A stretch of DNA of 64,000 bases, taken from assembly GCA_003049465.1 (NCBI GenBank), contig PYSS01000051.1, positions 1 through 64,000 of the forward strand, in the 5' to 3' direction. This document shows, piece by piece, positions 34,495 to 46,463 of this stretch (position 1 is the first letter of the stretch; the number at the start of each line of letters is the position of its first letter). The notes under the pieces were generated by a model. That model saw only the letters and a list, made by a program, of their open reading frames with translations. It did not search any database and had not been told where the DNA came from. The stretch comes from Magnaporthiopsis rhizophila (lineage: Eukaryota; Ascomycota; Sordariomycetes; Magnaporthales; Magnaporthaceae). The position numbers and the translations under genes were made by a program.

Positions 34495-35121
34495 GTTTTT
34501 GAGTGCTCGGACGCGGGGTGGTATGTCATTATCGTCATTTGCTTTTGCTATTTGGAAGTCATTGTAGTGATTATTGGGTGCGCTCTCTGAAAAGAGGAAA
34601 ATTACGGAGAAAAAAAAAAAAAAAAAAAAAAAGAACACTTTTAACACCACATTTCGGTCAAGTTGAGGAACTTGGCCGATGATAACATCTTACTCACGAA
34701 CGGATACCTATACGGGAAGATGCAAAATATTGTATTTCAAAAATGACCATAAGTAGGTTCCAAGCAAAATTTGTAGAAACACAACGGGCTTCAAAAACAC
34801 CCGCTGTGCAACATCCACAGGTAACTAACTAGAAAGCAAAGACGAGCCAAGGTATGCACCAGATTCGTCGCCGATTTTACAGAAGTACCTACCTTACAAG
34901 CGTGCATATCCAGGAGCAAGTCTAGATACGATCACTTTGCGGACAACAGCAGGAAGACTGTTGTTGCCTAGCTCGGCGCCACGACAACATAGCTACTTAA
35001 TCGTCACGTTGGATTCATGAGCATCCTCCCGACATGGCGGATATATTCGTTGATGCCAGGATGTTGGTTCAGTTTATTTACACGAGTGACGACGACAGTT
35101 GCGCCAGCACTCTGAAGCCGC
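34495..35121. other. Intergenic region with A23 run
   Basis: Between the DPH4 start and the mL59 stop, both on the minus strand. It carries an A23 run (34610-34632) about 115 bases upstream of the DPH4 start. No gene is seen. Confidence 0.45.
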
Positions 35122-35810
35122 TTATTTCGGGAACTTGGTCCAGTTTTTCTTGCCGACCTAGTAGTTGACATTTTGGTTAGCATCAAATCATCCAGGCTCT
35201 GACCCTCCTCGACAACGCCGGATCTTACCCTCTTCCATTCCGCAATGAGCTTTGGCATGTCGCGCATAGCCTTTCTCCTCTTCTCCATTCTGTGCAACAA
35301 GAAACCAAAAAGTTAGTTGTCTGCCAACAAACAATCTTCGAAAAGAGGGGCTTTGAAAAGAGGGGAGATAACGAAGCGATGCAGCAACAGCCGCCCCTCC
35401 AAAAAGGAAACGTACTTTGACACGAGATGCCTCTCATGCGTGTGACCCTTGACCGACTGCCCAACACCAGTGCCCTTGACCCGCAGGCCGTGCTCGACCC
35501 TGTGGCGCAGGCGCACCTCGCTGCCCTTGGGCCCGGCGGGAAGCAGCTCCTCGACGCCGTTCTCGCGCGCGAGCTTGACGAGCTCGGCCTGCCGCCGCAG
35601 CGAGTAGACCGGGTTGTGCCACTGGCCCGTGACGGGATGCTTGGTCGGCAGGAACGGGTTCGGCGTCGCCTCCTGGTACGTCGTCTTCTTGGGCGGCTGC
35701 TCCGCCGCGCCCAGGATCGAGGCGGGGGGGTACCGGGCGAGGAAGACCTGGAGCCGAGGCGGGAGGCTCTGGGCCAGCTTGATGTAGGAGGCGGCCTTAG
35801 TGGTGGCCAT
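35122..35810 (-). CDS. MRPL25: Mitochondrial large-subunit ribosomal protein mL59 (MRPL25)
   Basis: Component of the fungal mitochondrial 54S ribosomal subunit. Three exons (35810-35416, 35289-35229, 35157-35122) give 163 aa, close to the 157 aa of yeast Mrpl25. Family landmarks: LPPRLQVFLARYPP near the start, NPFLPTKHPVTGQWHNPVYSL in the middle, basic KGHTHERHLVSKKMEKRRKAM across the first junction, and the tiny last exon coding VGKKNWTKFPK. The middle and last exons are only 61 and 36 nt. The final basic stretch matches the family end, which supports the model. There is no obvious cleavable presequence beyond the slightly basic N-terminus. Confidence 0.88.
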
Positions 35811-36413
35811 CTTGTCTAGTCGCGGAGCGCGGCCTGGAGCCGGTGCCTTTTTTTTGTCGCCGAGTCCAGAAGCTTGTGCTATCCAATGGCGATTGCAAGG
35901 TTCCCTCCAGGCTTAATACGATTCGAGCTCTCCATGCTCCAAAGTTCGATTCTCTAATCGCCGCCCGTAATAGAGGCTCAATCCACCTCGAAGTGGGGTT
36001 TGATTGTGCCTTTTAATTGGTGGAGCCAGCAAGCAGAATTAGAGGAAGAACGTCACTGCATCAAGACTTGATAAAAATAAAAATAAAAACTCAATTTCTC
36101 TAAGCAAACAGAAACACCTTCCACCGATACATGCTAATTTTACACCGTATCGAACGCAACTCTCCCACCCGAGAGGCGCGATGGCGCCCCTGATTCGAGA
36201 ACTTTTCATGGATGATACGTGGGACGGAACGCAGGAATCGGCGGCTGCTCAGGGATGAGATGATAGCGAAATACACAACGCCCAAAGCATTTTTTTTTTC
36301 GTCTTTTTCATAAGAATAAAAAGGTGATAAGATGAACGATGAGACGCACAAGAAAACGAGAGAAGAGATTGAATGGTTGCCTCAGGGTATAGAAGAAAAC
36401 CCATGGTTCCGGC
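35811..36413. other. Intergenic region, mL59 upstream / ARS2 downstream
   Basis: Left part is the mL59 promoter on the minus strand. Right part is an AT-rich 3' flank of the ARS2-like gene. No gene is seen. Confidence 0.45.
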
Positions 36414-39285
36414 TTAGTAGTTGAGCTCTCCGCCGCCGCCACCGGAAACCTGATCCAGGTCTTCGTAACTCTTGATGGTTCGTCCCTGGATGGCCTCGCG
36501 TGGCCCGACGGCGGCGCCACCACCAGCGCCGTCTCCCCAGCGGCCGCCATAGCTCCTGCCACCACGACCACCCATCATGCTGTTGATTGCGCCACCATCC
36601 TGGCCCCAGCGCGGATTCGGGCGTCTGTCGTAGGGACCAGTGCGGTTATTATGGAAACGAGTGCCTCCCATTGGGCCGCCGCGCCTGATGGGACCGCCGC
36701 CCGAACGGTCATCGGCCCCGCTCTGGGCATGCCAGGCTGACATGGCGGGCATTGCAGCCAAGAAATTGGGCGGGAAGCCGGCTTGCATACCAAAGCCGGG
36801 CATGGTAAGCATGTTGTTCATTGTGAAGTTCTGCAGGTTGAAGCCACGGGGCGTTCCAGTTGGCGTCTGGCCATTGGCAGGTGGGAAGTGGCCATTGGAG
36901 TTGGCATCCGTCCGCGATGGCGCGATGTGGGACGGGTCGATAACGTAGCGGTTGATGAGTTCAAACTGGGCAACACGACGCGCAGGTTAGTTTGGCGTGC
37001 CCCTCTTTTTCCCGTTTGTCACTTTGGGATAACTCACCTCTTCTCTCAACTTCTCAAGCCACTCAGAGTGGCGCTTCTCCACGTGCTTTTTCCAAAAGTG
37101 GTCCTCCTTGAACAGCTTTGTGCACTCGGGAACCTTGCAGCGCCACTTGTGCTCATCCTCCTGCTTGACATACTTGGCGAGCTCTTCGTCGACGGCGTCC
37201 TCTATAGGCTTGCCCCCAACCTTGCGCATATCCACCGACTCTGGCTCCAGTATTTGCGAAATCTTGTCCTCAAACGTCTTGACCCAGTTGTACGCCCGCT
37301 GGAGCTGCTGCTCAGCCTTGGTCAGTGTAGGACGGAACCTGCGGTCGCCCTCGCTCGGCACCTCACCCTCCTCGCCTTCCGTGTTCTCGACACGCTTCTT
37401 CACCGGGAATGGCTCGCCCAGTGCGCTCGCGCGCGCCACGGCTCGCCCGGCTGACGTCAGAGTGCTTCGCGGGCGGCGCAAGTGACCGCCCGGGCATTTC
37501 CGGGTCAGCTCGTGGACCGAGTCGCTTTCAAAGACGCAAAAGAAGCAGAAGTTGAAGACGCGGCGAAGATACTCGATTAGAAGATCGAGCTGCTTTTTCT
37601 TGGCAACCATGTCTTCATCATCGCCCTCTTCATCATCAATCATGCCTTCCTCGTCATCATCCTCTCCAAGGTCCTCCTGCTGCTCGCCCTCGTCCATCGC
37701 CTCGTCAAGGCCGAGCATCCGCTCCTTCTTCTCCTTCTTCCTGGACGATGAGGCCGAGGCGATCGCCTGCAAGCGGCCCGAGTTTCTGAGGTCCTCTACC
37801 TTCTCCTCGACCCTGAGTATGGCATTGAAGTCGGAGCCAAAGCTCTCCTCAAACTTGTTGACCAGACGGCGGACCAGCTCCAGGTCCTTGTCAATGCGCT
37901 CAGGCGCCGAGAATAAGTCCCAGAGTGCCTTCCGGCGAGGGTTTGTGGGCGGGTTGTGCACGCCCACATGGCAAACAAAGTCGCCACGGACCTCGTCCTT
38001 GACTGTCTTGCTGTTTATGGCCTCCAGCGCCTTCTCCGCTGTTGACATTGTCACTGGAGACTTGAGGGCCATGTCGACATCCTCCTCTTTGGGGTCGGCG
38101 CGGTCAATAGTCGGCGCGGACTCGGAGGCAGGATGGAGCATGATCCAGCCGATCCTGTGGTACCTCTTGCTAGGATTGGGGTCACTCAGGGACAGCCACT
38201 TGAACCCGCCTTCATCCTCGCCCAGATGCTCCTTGCAGAAGGCCTCCAAGTTCTGGCGGCTTACGCTGGGCGCGATGGTCTTGATGAGTAGAGTCGGCTG
38301 ATACAGGTTCTCGTCCCGGATCTCGGCGCTGCTCACAGGGACCAGGTCGCCCACGCCCAGCACCTCGTTTGCGGCGGTTGCCTCGCCTTCCTCTTTCTCC
38401 ACCATGGCCCCCTGGCTGTTGCCATCACTCTTCGGCATGCCCTCTAAGCTGAACTCATCAAACGTCCCTGACTCAAGGTCCTGCTCCCACTGGTTGTAGG
38501 CTCCTCGGCGGAACTCGTTCAGCTGCACCCGCAGGGGATCTCGCACCTCCGGAACGTAGCGCTCTCGAAACCACTGCTCGTCCTTGTGTTGCCTGACAAA
38601 GGTCTGTGCCATCTTGGACTGGAGCTCCTCCTTGTATCTGTCATAGGCGGCCTGAATCTTGGCCTTCTCGGCGTCGCGCTCTTCCTGGGTCTCGCGCAGG
38701 CCACGCGGGCGCTCCGGCTCGCGGCGGCGGCCAGTGCGTAACCGCTCCTTCTCCTCCTTGATCTTCTCCTGCGTCCTCCACCATTCTCCAAAGTACGAGA
38801 ATCCGACCTGATAGTTCAGTTTGATCGGATCGGGCAGAGGGTTATTGGCAGACACGGGCGCCGGGGCTGCGTCGGGGGCTTGGCCGGGGACGTAGCGATC
38901 GATATTTGCAGGTGGAGAGGGGACGCGACGGCGATCGTCCCTGTCTCGATCACGGGGCGCAGAGTAGTCATCACGAACTCTACCGCCACCGCGTGGCTCG
39001 TAGCGGTCAACCGGGGGAGGGGATCTCGACCTGCCGGAGCGGCGAGCGCGGTCATGACCTAAAAATGCAAAATAATTGTCGGTGTGATCAGCACAAAGAA
39101 TCCGCTGTGGTCCTCAACCATTGCCAGGAGCGGTCAACATGTGTTTCGGGAGGCAGACGGAACGTACCAGGCGACCTGCCCCGGTAGAATGAGTCGCGCT
39201 CTTCCTTAACTCTAGGATCGTCACGGCTGCTCCAAATCCTGTCGCCCGGCGAGCGAGCAGAGTCGCGGTAGGTGTACGAATCCAT
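36414..39285 (-). CDS. ARS2: SERRATE/Ars2-like RNA processing protein
   Basis: Partner of the nuclear cap-binding complex in RNA sorting, small-RNA processing and nuclear RNA decay (Ars2 in animals, SERRATE in plants, Pir2 in S. pombe). Three exons (39285-39168, 39058-37038, 36965-36414) give 896 aa. The N-terminus is rich in Arg/Asp/Ser. The SERRATE N-terminal domain starts at about residue 100 (IKLNYQVGFSYFGEWW). A long acidic/coiled region lies in the middle. The Ars2 core includes RVFNFCFFCVFESDSVHEL and KCPGGHLRRP, then a C2H2 finger (CKVPECTKLFKEDHFWKKH ... H) at about 683-706 just before intron 2. The last exon is a Gly/Arg-rich tail ending in IKSYEDLDQVSGGGGGELNY, the expected family-like C-terminus. 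Strong overall match by domain order. Confidence 0.93.
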
Positions 39286-40626
39286 CTCAACTTGTCGTCC
39301 TCAGATCGCCCTGCCAGTGGAATTGATTATAGAGGGTGATGGGCCACGAGAGGCCGGGTGTAAGAGGGGGACGCTTCTTATAGCTCTTCGGACTGCGGTG
39401 GCAGATTGCTTGTTTGCCTAGGTGATGCCAGACGCCAGCCGGTATCTGGGGAAACCGAAGGGCCTAATGTTTGGCCTCATGATTGCCGTTAGACGAGTCA
39501 TCTCACAACGGGGAAGAACCAGTGTTTGAAGAAAGATAATTGGAGATATTGAGAAGCGAGTTTTGGGGACATTAGAAAGGGGGTGGTGGGCGAGGGCTTG
39601 AAGAGATAAAAAGCTGGTGAAGGCCGCCAGTAACAGGCCAGCAGCAAGAAATGCGCGGATCCCAATGAGTAGACGAGTACTTGGATCAGAACCAGGCAGA
39701 GCAGCTTAATGACATGAGATGAGGATTGAGGCAGATGGGCGTAGATGGAGATGGGGCCAGGGACAAAGGGGAGCGAGGTCGCGGGAGGAGAAAGCGTGCG
39801 GCGCGAAGCAGCAGACAAGCAAGCGGAGGCTGGCGAGAGAAGGATAAGGCGCGGTAGGAAAAGGACGAGACGAACAATTGTATCGTGATGATGCCAGAGA
39901 GACGGTCTGCCCCCGGTAAAAGCGTATCTGTTGCGGCCCCGATCGAGAACCACACGAGAGCCAAAGACGAATAGAGACGCCCTCGAAATACCTCGCGCAC
40001 GCGAACAAAGGCAGGTGCTTGGTTGGCGGCAGCGAATCGGGGCTGGCGAGTTTGCGAGCTGGACGCGGCTGCACCACTGTAGCCCGAATGGCGAGTCGTG
40101 TCAGCCAGCGTGCCAGCCACATGGGGCCAGAGTTTGGATCCACAGCATCGCTCCACCAGGGAACCAGCACGAGCCAGGTGGATCACGTGCCTGTCCAAGA
40201 TACATGTGCACGCACGCGCAAGGAAAACAGAGACCAATTGCGCGACTCTTCAACAACCAAACGAACAATGGACATGCGAGGCGCAAGAAACAAAGCGCCC
40301 GTACTCTCAAGATACCCATCGCGACCACTTTTTTTTGGTTCCCGAATTAGGTAGTTGCCTACCTATATAAGTCTTTCTAAATAAATGTCCATATCATCCG
40401 CTATTCGTGTGACTTAAATTGTAGTTCATGAAAAGAAAAAACAAAACACGTGGATGAAAGTGGTGTTTGGTGTCGTCATAAGCGTCCGTTGATGCCAATC
40501 ACCCGGCCTTGCCGATCTATTAATTCCCCATGCTTCCACCTAGTCCATCCACCGCTCCCGTAACATATAATTGGCGCATTGATCCTCCGTCTGCCAAAAC
40601 CTCCATCGTTCCCGGAGCCGGCCAAT
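39286..40626. promoter_or_regulatory. Divergent promoter region ARS2 / TspO-like
   Basis: No coding region is supported. Minus-strand open frames (for example 40237-39686) have no motif. The TspO-proximal part (40330-40460) is AT-rich. Confidence 0.4.
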
Positions 40627-41292
40627 ATGACAACTTACATCCCGCAATTGACGCTACCCTACGAGGTGTTCGCCAGCCCGGCGGCCTCGATCCTCCTACC
40701 AGTTGGATTGGGAACCCTTGTCGGATTCAGCACACGGCGTAGGTGTTTCCTGCCCGTTCCCTCATGTCATCCAATGTTCCAATGAAATGCAGAGTTGTTT
40801 GTTTCCAAACTGACCGTCGTCCCCCGTCGTTTGCCAGCATCCGAGACCAAAAAGAAGTACATGGCTCTCAAACAGCCGCCCTTCCACCCGCCGGCCTACG
40901 TGTTCGGGCCGGCCTGGACGGCGCTGTACGGGCTGATGGGATACGGCGCCTACCGCGCCGTCAGCACGGGCCTGGCGCCGCTGAGCTCCGTCGAGCACAT
41001 TCGCATGACCAAGCACGGCGCCACGCTCTACACCATCCAGCTCGGGCTCAACCTGGCCTGGATGCCGCTGTTCTTCGGCCTGAAGCGGCCGGTCGAGGCC
41101 ACCGTCGACATCGTGGCGCTCCTGGGAACTACCGGGTATTTGACTTACATCTGGGGCTCCGTGGATAAGGTAGCCGGCTGGTGTTTCGCCCCTTATGTTG
41201 CCTGGCTGAGCTACGCCACTTATCTGTGCGTCGGAGCCGCCCACCTCAACAACTGGGATCTGAAGGGCAAGGAGGTTTCCAAGGAGCAGTGA
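40627..41292 (+). CDS. TspO/MBR family membrane protein
   Basis: Five-helix membrane protein of the translocator protein (peripheral benzodiazepine receptor) family, which binds tetrapyrroles and sterols; in fungi the role is not settled. Two exons (40627-40738, 40838-41292) give 188 aa. The conserved pattern is clear: LKQPPFHPPAYVFGPAW and TALYGLMGYGAYR, then YTIQLGLNLAWMPLFFGLK, with the Trp-rich helices and TYIWGSVDKVAGWCFAPYVAWLSYATYL at the end described as two further helices. Intron 1 joins STR|PSETKKKY, the usual spot between helix 1 and the PPF loop. Convergent with the ornithine carrier, with 413 bp between stops. Location is probably mitochondrial outer membrane or ER (inference). 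Confidence 0.93.
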
Positions 41293-41705
41293 TGCTACCC
41301 GGCACTTTTTACGCTACCTGGAGCAGCCGATTCGTGTTCTTGGAGCTGGAGAGGGTGGCTGTAAAGGTCTCATATCAACCCGCTGCCCCCTTATCATGTA
41401 GGCGCCGAACTAGTCTATAAAAAACTGGAATGAAGGGATCAGAGAGTATATGGGGAACCGCAAAAATTGCCGTCTACTCCGATGAGGCGCCTCGTCGAAA
41501 ATCTATCTATCTACCTATCTATGCAATAATGGCCCAAAAACATATGAAGCCGTCGCAACTCCGAAACGCCACATTTTCCACCCCGCGGTACGAGAAAATA
41601 TGTGAGCCCAAAGCTCCGTCGCTATCATCACAGTGTCAGGTAATCCTGGGCGAATGACGACACAGACAAGATGGGCCCAGCCACCTATTTGGGCGCATTC
41701 TCTGG
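41293..41705. repeat. Convergent spacer with CTAT tract
   Basis: Short 3' UTR spacer between the TspO-like and ornithine carrier genes. It contains a (CTAT)-type microsatellite at about 41501-41523. No gene is seen. Confidence 0.5.
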
Positions 41706-42813
41706 TCATGACATTGGGATATATGTCTTCATGCCGTCGTACACCATAAAGATGAAGGCTGAGCTGGGGGCGGCACGTGCGACCGTGATGCCGCACCCCC
41801 GGTAGAAGCCCTTGATGCCGGCCTGTTTCCAGAGGACGGCAGACTCCTTCCAAAAGGTCCTCTTGACGGTCGACTGGCCGGTGGCGGTAGTCTGCATCCG
41901 AGACTTGACCGTGTCGGCCGGGAAGAAGAGAAAGTTGTAAGACATTCCGGCCGTGGCCCCCGCCACCGCCTGCTGCCACAAGGGCAGCGGCTTGGCGTTG
42001 ATCGAATCCCACTCGGCCTCCGTCTTGGCGGCGCGCAGGTTCAAGTCGCGCATCAGCTTGCTTGTCGTCTCCTTGCTGCCGAACCAGGCGGCGCAGCCCC
42101 CGGCCTCGCGGATCAGGGTGCCCATCTGGCCGTGCCAGAAGCCGGCCAGACCCTCGTGGCGGAAGACGTCCCTCACGACGGCGAGCGGCTTCATCGGCGG
42201 CGCCACGGCGGCCCCGGCCTCGGTGATGGGGACCTGGATCTTGCACTTGACCAGCTCGATGGGCGTGAGCAGGAAGGACGTGAAGACGCCCGAGAAGGCC
42301 CCCGTGAGCCACAGCGCCGGCAGCGGCAGCTCCACCCCCCTGGGGCTGTAGCCAGACCTGTATATGAGCTCCCTCCCGATGCGCTCAAAGAAGAAGAGGC
42401 TGCTCGTCTCGACGGCGGCCCCGACCAGGGGAGCGGTGATGCCGCGGTACAGGCCCAGCACGCCGTCCGCGCGTATGGACTGGCGGATGCAATCCAGGGG
42501 TCCCGTGTATCGGAGCGGAAGATGGTCCGGCTGTGACTGGAGCCGGACCTTGACCGTGTCGAATGGGTACTCGATGTACTTTCCCACAATGCCAGCAATC
42601 TGTAATGAGAAAAGGGTAGATCGCACGCGTTAAGATTCTTACAGTCCACAGGAAAAGCTCATTGCGCGCGCTAATGCAGGTTTAGGTATGTCATACCGAG
42701 CCATAGAGCACGTCTTCAACGGCCTCAACGGCCGCTGTGCGTCGAGGCGCATGAAGCGCAGGCAACTCGGCAGGCATGTGCGCTTCGATTTTGAGCTCTG
42801 AGGAGGACGCCAT
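41706..42813 (-). CDS. ORT1: Mitochondrial ornithine carrier
   Basis: Inner-membrane carrier exchanging mitochondrial ornithine for cytosolic protons or basic amino acids in arginine metabolism (Ort1/Arg11 in yeast, arg-13 in Neurospora). Two exons (42813-42697, 42599-41706) give 336 aa. The three carrier signatures are visible: PFDTVKVRLQ, PIELVKCKIQ and PADTVKSRMQ, each followed by a G-x-G-like loop (DGVLGLYRG, EGLAGFWHG, AGIKGFYRG). Block AAVETSSLFFFER and the contact-site Arg in REAGGCAAWFGSKE fit the ornithine subfamily. The short first exon supplies the start of helix 1 (VLYGS|IAGIVGKYIEY). Substrate is inferred from subfamily resemblance; other basic-amino-acid carriers are the alternative. 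Confidence 0.85.
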
Positions 42814-43607
42814 AGCGGAAGGGGAGACGATAGAGTATTGCCAGACGGTATGACAGTAAGAGGGCGAGATGGGTTAGGTCCCCAGCCGGGACCACAAAGG
42901 CCCGCTGGTGCGGAAGCTGGAGTCCCCAGCAGCGGCTAAGGGTCTGTGGTGACCGTGGCGACGACCTGGGAGAAAAACTCGGGAAGCATGGCAAGAAATG
43001 CGAATTGGGTTTCTGGCCACTTTTAGGGGTTCGAAGATCGGTGAGGCAGTCCCAAACAGAGAAAGTTCCCGGGGGGCCGAGGGCTGTTTTTTTTTTTTTT
43101 TTTTTTTTGCGCGCAACCAGCGCAGAGCCTGGCTGGCAGCCAGTTACCGCTTTTTTCTCCCTTTGCGGAGACCTCGATTTTAGTTATCAGATCAATGCTC
43201 TCGACGGGGCCCATGAGCGGGAAAGCGATGCAGCAGCCGGGGCTTTGAGTGCCCACTGCCAAGCTGTCGTCTCCTTGGGCCGTCGCGGGGCACCGCAATC
43301 GGAGCTTTGAGCCAGCTAGGAAATATTCGCGGCCCCCTCAGACGAGCCCCACTACACGTGCGTCGAGCGGCGTTGTTGCTGCAAGCTCTGTGCCCGATTC
43401 ATCCCGGCATTCCTAGGCTTTTTATACATACATCATACATACAAGGCTGTCCCCGTTCCAGACGCTTCATTCTTCTTTTCGGTTTATTTTGGGAGTTGAG
43501 GCATTTTTCGAGCGGGAGTCATGGTCTTGAGGCTTGGTGGAGTCTAATAAGCCATGATTGCTTGCCCATACACCTTTGCTCTCCTCTCAATCTCATTCCT
43601 TCCACGC
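42814..43607. other. Intergenic region with T22 run
   Basis: Between the ornithine carrier start and the Prp28 stop, both minus strand. A T22 run lies at 43087-43108. No gene is seen. Confidence 0.45.
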
Positions 43608-45725
43608 CTATCGCAGGATGTTATCCTTCTTTCCACCACCGCCACCTCGTGTGGGCTTGGATTGTGCCGCCTCGTGCCGCCTCAGCTCATCGGGCACCTT
43701 GGATATCGAGCTCTTTGCCATCATCTGCTTGAGGTCGTACATGACGTCCGAGTCCTCGTTGCCCAGGAACGTGATGGCCACACCACTCTTGCCGGCACGT
43801 CCTGTGCGGCCAATGCGGTGCGTGTAGGACTCGATGGTTGTGGACATGTTGAAGTTGATGACCAGAGACACGTCGGCGACGTCGATACCACGCCCAGCCA
43901 GGTCCGTCGCGACCAGGATGTCGGTTTTTCCTTGACGAACCGACATCAGCGCCTGCTCACGCTGCTCCTGAGACTTGCCTCCGTGCAAGGTGACTGCCGA
44001 GAAGCCCATCGCCTTGATTTCCTTGGCCACCGCATCGCAATTGCGCCTGATGTTGACAAAGACGATGATGGGTGGCCGGAACTGGCCCGAGTTGAGGATT
44101 GCTTGCAGCCTCTTCTTGCGCTTGTCTTCGCCACCGATAAACTCTACCCTCTGTTCGACCGTGTCAACCGCCTCGCCGGCATTTCCGATCGTCACCATGG
44201 CGGGTCGCCTGAGATACTTCTTGGCAAGCAGCTCGACGGACGACGGCATCGTTGCCGTGTACATCATCGTCTGGCGGTATGGTAGTCGCTGATCCCACAT
44301 CGGAAACATGTTCATCGCATCCGGGTCCTCCGCATCGCCTGTGTCGGGTTTCTCGTTGGATACCGGGAGGGCGTTGAGGATCGCGGTCAGAGATTCCTCG
44401 AAGCCATCTTGGATCATCCGGTCGGCTTCGTCCATGATGATGTAGCAGCACTGTGAGAGCACCAGCTTGCGGCTCACGAGAAAGTCCACCAATCTGCCGG
44501 GCGTAGCCACAATGATCTCGGCACCGTTGCGTAGCGCAAAGGTTTGCTCTTCGACCGGGCGGCCACCGACGAGACTGACGACAGTGTACCCACGCTGCGT
44601 TGCAAACTTCCTGGCCTCAGTCTCGATCTGCTGTGCCAGCTCTCGCGTTGGCGCGAGAATCAGGCCGTAGGGACCTTCGTTCTTGTTGCGCTCGTCGATC
44701 GGTGGCAGGGACTGGATATAAACAAGCAGGGGTAGCAAGAAGGCAGCTGTCTTTCCGGAACCAGTCACGGCAACACCGATGATGTCGCGGTTCTTGAGTG
44801 CGATCGGGATCGCAGCCCTCTGGATAGGGGTCGGTTCGGAATAGCCGACCTGATCGACGATTCTGAGCAGGTCTTCCGGGAGGCCCGACTCGCCCCAGTT
44901 CCGCATTGGGTTGGGGATCCGGCCGCCCTTGGTAGCAATGCCATAATCCTCCTTGAAGATGCGCCAGTCCCTCTGACGCATGTCCTCTAGCGACTTTTCG
45001 GACCAGTGCTTGGCCAGCGCGTTCTGGTTCCTCCTGGCCTTGGCGCGCTCATGGTCTTCCAAGATTCCCTTTGCGCGCTCCTTGCCGTGGATCGGGTCCA
45101 TCTTCTCGGTCAGCTCAGCGTTCCTGCGCACCCTCTCGTCCTCCTCGTCTGTGCCGTAGCCGCCGTATCGGATATTGTGGTACTGGTTGCCCTGTGCGTC
45201 TGCGGGCCGGCTTGTGTCTTCGTCGGAGTCCCAGTCGAATTTGAACTTCTTTGCGGTTGCGCGCTTCCTCTTCTTGCTGGCCGAGAAGGTGCTTTGATTC
45301 ACATCCGGGCCCATGTACTTCGTGCGGATCCGTTCCTGCTCTAGCTCCTCGAAGGAGCGCTTGCCGGCCTTGCTATGTTGCTTCGCTGTGTCGTCTCTCT
45401 TGGAGTCTGCAGTCGTACGCGAACCGGATGAGGGCTGCGACGATTCCTGTGCTTCTTGTCGACGACGAGCAGCCTCTCGTTGCTGGGCCTCCCTCCGCAG
45501 CTTGTCCGCGTCTTCCTTGGCCTTCTGCTCCAGCTCCATCTGAAGTCTCTTGGCCTTGGGGATGAATCGGAGTTTCGAGGCGGCGGCATCGGTCTCTCGC
45601 TTCTTCTTGAGGTAGGCTTCGAGATCTAACGGGCCTTGGCTTTCACCGTCCGCCTCGAGTCGCTCTTTGAGCTGACGGATGGCCTGGTCCAAGCGCGGAG
45701 GACCCTTTTTCGTAGTCTCGCTCAT
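43608..45725 (-). CDS. PRP28: DEAD-box pre-mRNA splicing helicase Prp28
   Basis: Spliceosomal ATPase that displaces U1 from the 5' splice site so U6 can pair. Single exon, 705 aa. The N-terminal about 230 residues are Lys/Glu/Arg-rich and include the Prp28-type AYLKKKRETDAAASKLRFIPKA region, split here as a landmark near residue 37. The segment NPMRNWGESGLPEDLL precedes the Q motif (PTPIQRAAIPIAL). Helicase motifs follow: I AVTGSGKT (about 318), Ia PTRELA, Ib TPGRL, II DEAD (about 430), III TAT (Ser-Ala-Thr variant reading TATMPSS), IV to VI including DILVATDLAGRGIDV and HRIGRTGR (about 634). A 23-residue insert (SNEKPDTGDAEDPDAMNMFP region) between II and III is typical of Prp28. Confidence 0.95.
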   Translation of the reverse strand: MSETTKKGPPRLDQAIRQLKERLEADGESQGPLDLEAYLKKKRETDAAASKLRFIPKAKRLQMELEQKAKEDADKLRREAQQREAARRRQEAQESSQPSSGSRTTADSKRDDTAKQHSKAGKRSFEELEQERIRTKYMGPDVNQSTFSASKKRKRATAKKFKFDWDSDEDTSRPADAQGNQYHNIRYGGYGTDEEDERVRRNAELTEKMDPIHGKERAKGILEDHERAKARRNQNALAKHWSEKSLEDMRQRDWRIFKEDYGIATKGGRIPNPMRNWGESGLPEDLLRIVDQVGYSEPTPIQRAAIPIALKNRDIIGVAVTGSGKTAAFLLPLLVYIQSLPPIDERNKNEGPYGLILAPTRELAQQIETEARKFATQRGYTVVSLVGGRPVEEQTFALRNGAEIIVATPGRLVDFLVSRKLVLSQCCYIIMDEADRMIQDGFEESLTAILNALPVSNEKPDTGDAEDPDAMNMFPMWDQRLPYRQTMMYTATMPSSVELLAKKYLRRPAMVTIGNAGEAVDTVEQRVEFIGGEDKRKKRLQAILNSGQFRPPIIVFVNIRRNCDAVAKEIKAMGFSAVTLHGGKSQEQREQALMSVRQGKTDILVATDLAGRGIDVADVSLVINFNMSTTIESYTHRIGRTGRAGKSGVAITFLGNEDSDVMYDLKQMMAKSSISKVPDELRRHEAAQSKPTRGGGGGKKDNILR

Positions 45726-46463
45726 GGTTCCTTTGGTAACTCGCGTAGCGATTTTGTGATACTGTCATGCGGACGCCTGTTCGAAAAAGTCGCGTTGGGT
45801 GACTTTACTTGACGTGCCAAATGGCCAAAGTCCGGAGGCGACGACATGGATCGCAAAAGTGGGCCCGCCCGACAAGGGCCTCATGTCGCAAAAAATAAAG
45901 CCATTACAAACATCCTACAGCTACTCGAGACCCCCAACCATCCTTTTTGGAATGCAGAAACTTGAAAATTATCAGACAAGGAATAGAAGGGGATACACGA
46001 GATAACCAAAGCTTAAGGAGCACCAAAAGATATGAAGAAATGGGAGGGTACAGAGACAGAATATTATACAGCCCGTAGGAAAAGATATATGGACGGGGAA
46101 AATAGGAAAGGAACAAAAGAGAAGGAAATATGTGAGAAAGAGCCAAGTGAACATACAGGGTATCTCACCTCAAGTGATGGAGGTTCAGACTAGCGTTGCC
46201 GACGGAGAACACATGGTTGACCAGACAGGGGGGCAAGCATAGCCATCGCTCGTTGACCCCACTCTACCAACATTGCAGCGAAATAACATTATGTTTGCTG
46301 CTCCTTCACACGGCGTTTACAAGGACAACGGTAGACGTAAGTGGCAAAAAACTGGGCTTTTGATTCTATTTTAGTTGCCGGGCTTGCCAAGGTCCGTCCT
46401 GACGAAATGCCCCTATCTGGTGGGATAAAGGAAGTGTTGGCCAAGCAACAACCTCGGCATTGT
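45726..46463. other. Intergenic region PRP28 upstream / CCT4 downstream
   Basis: The PRP28 promoter lies at left and the A-rich 3' flank of CCT4 (45900-46150) at right. No gene is seen. Confidence 0.45.

Noticed and set aside
34495..34650. N-terminal extension of Dph4
   Set aside because: It would code a phenylalanine run from the poly-A tract; the J domain begins properly at the internal Met.
39686..40237. 183-codon minus-strand open frame upstream of ARS2
   Set aside because: Overlaps another open frame, no motif; most likely promoter or 5' UTR.
43554..44285. 243-codon plus-strand open frame
   Set aside because: Antisense shadow of the Prp28 helicase core.
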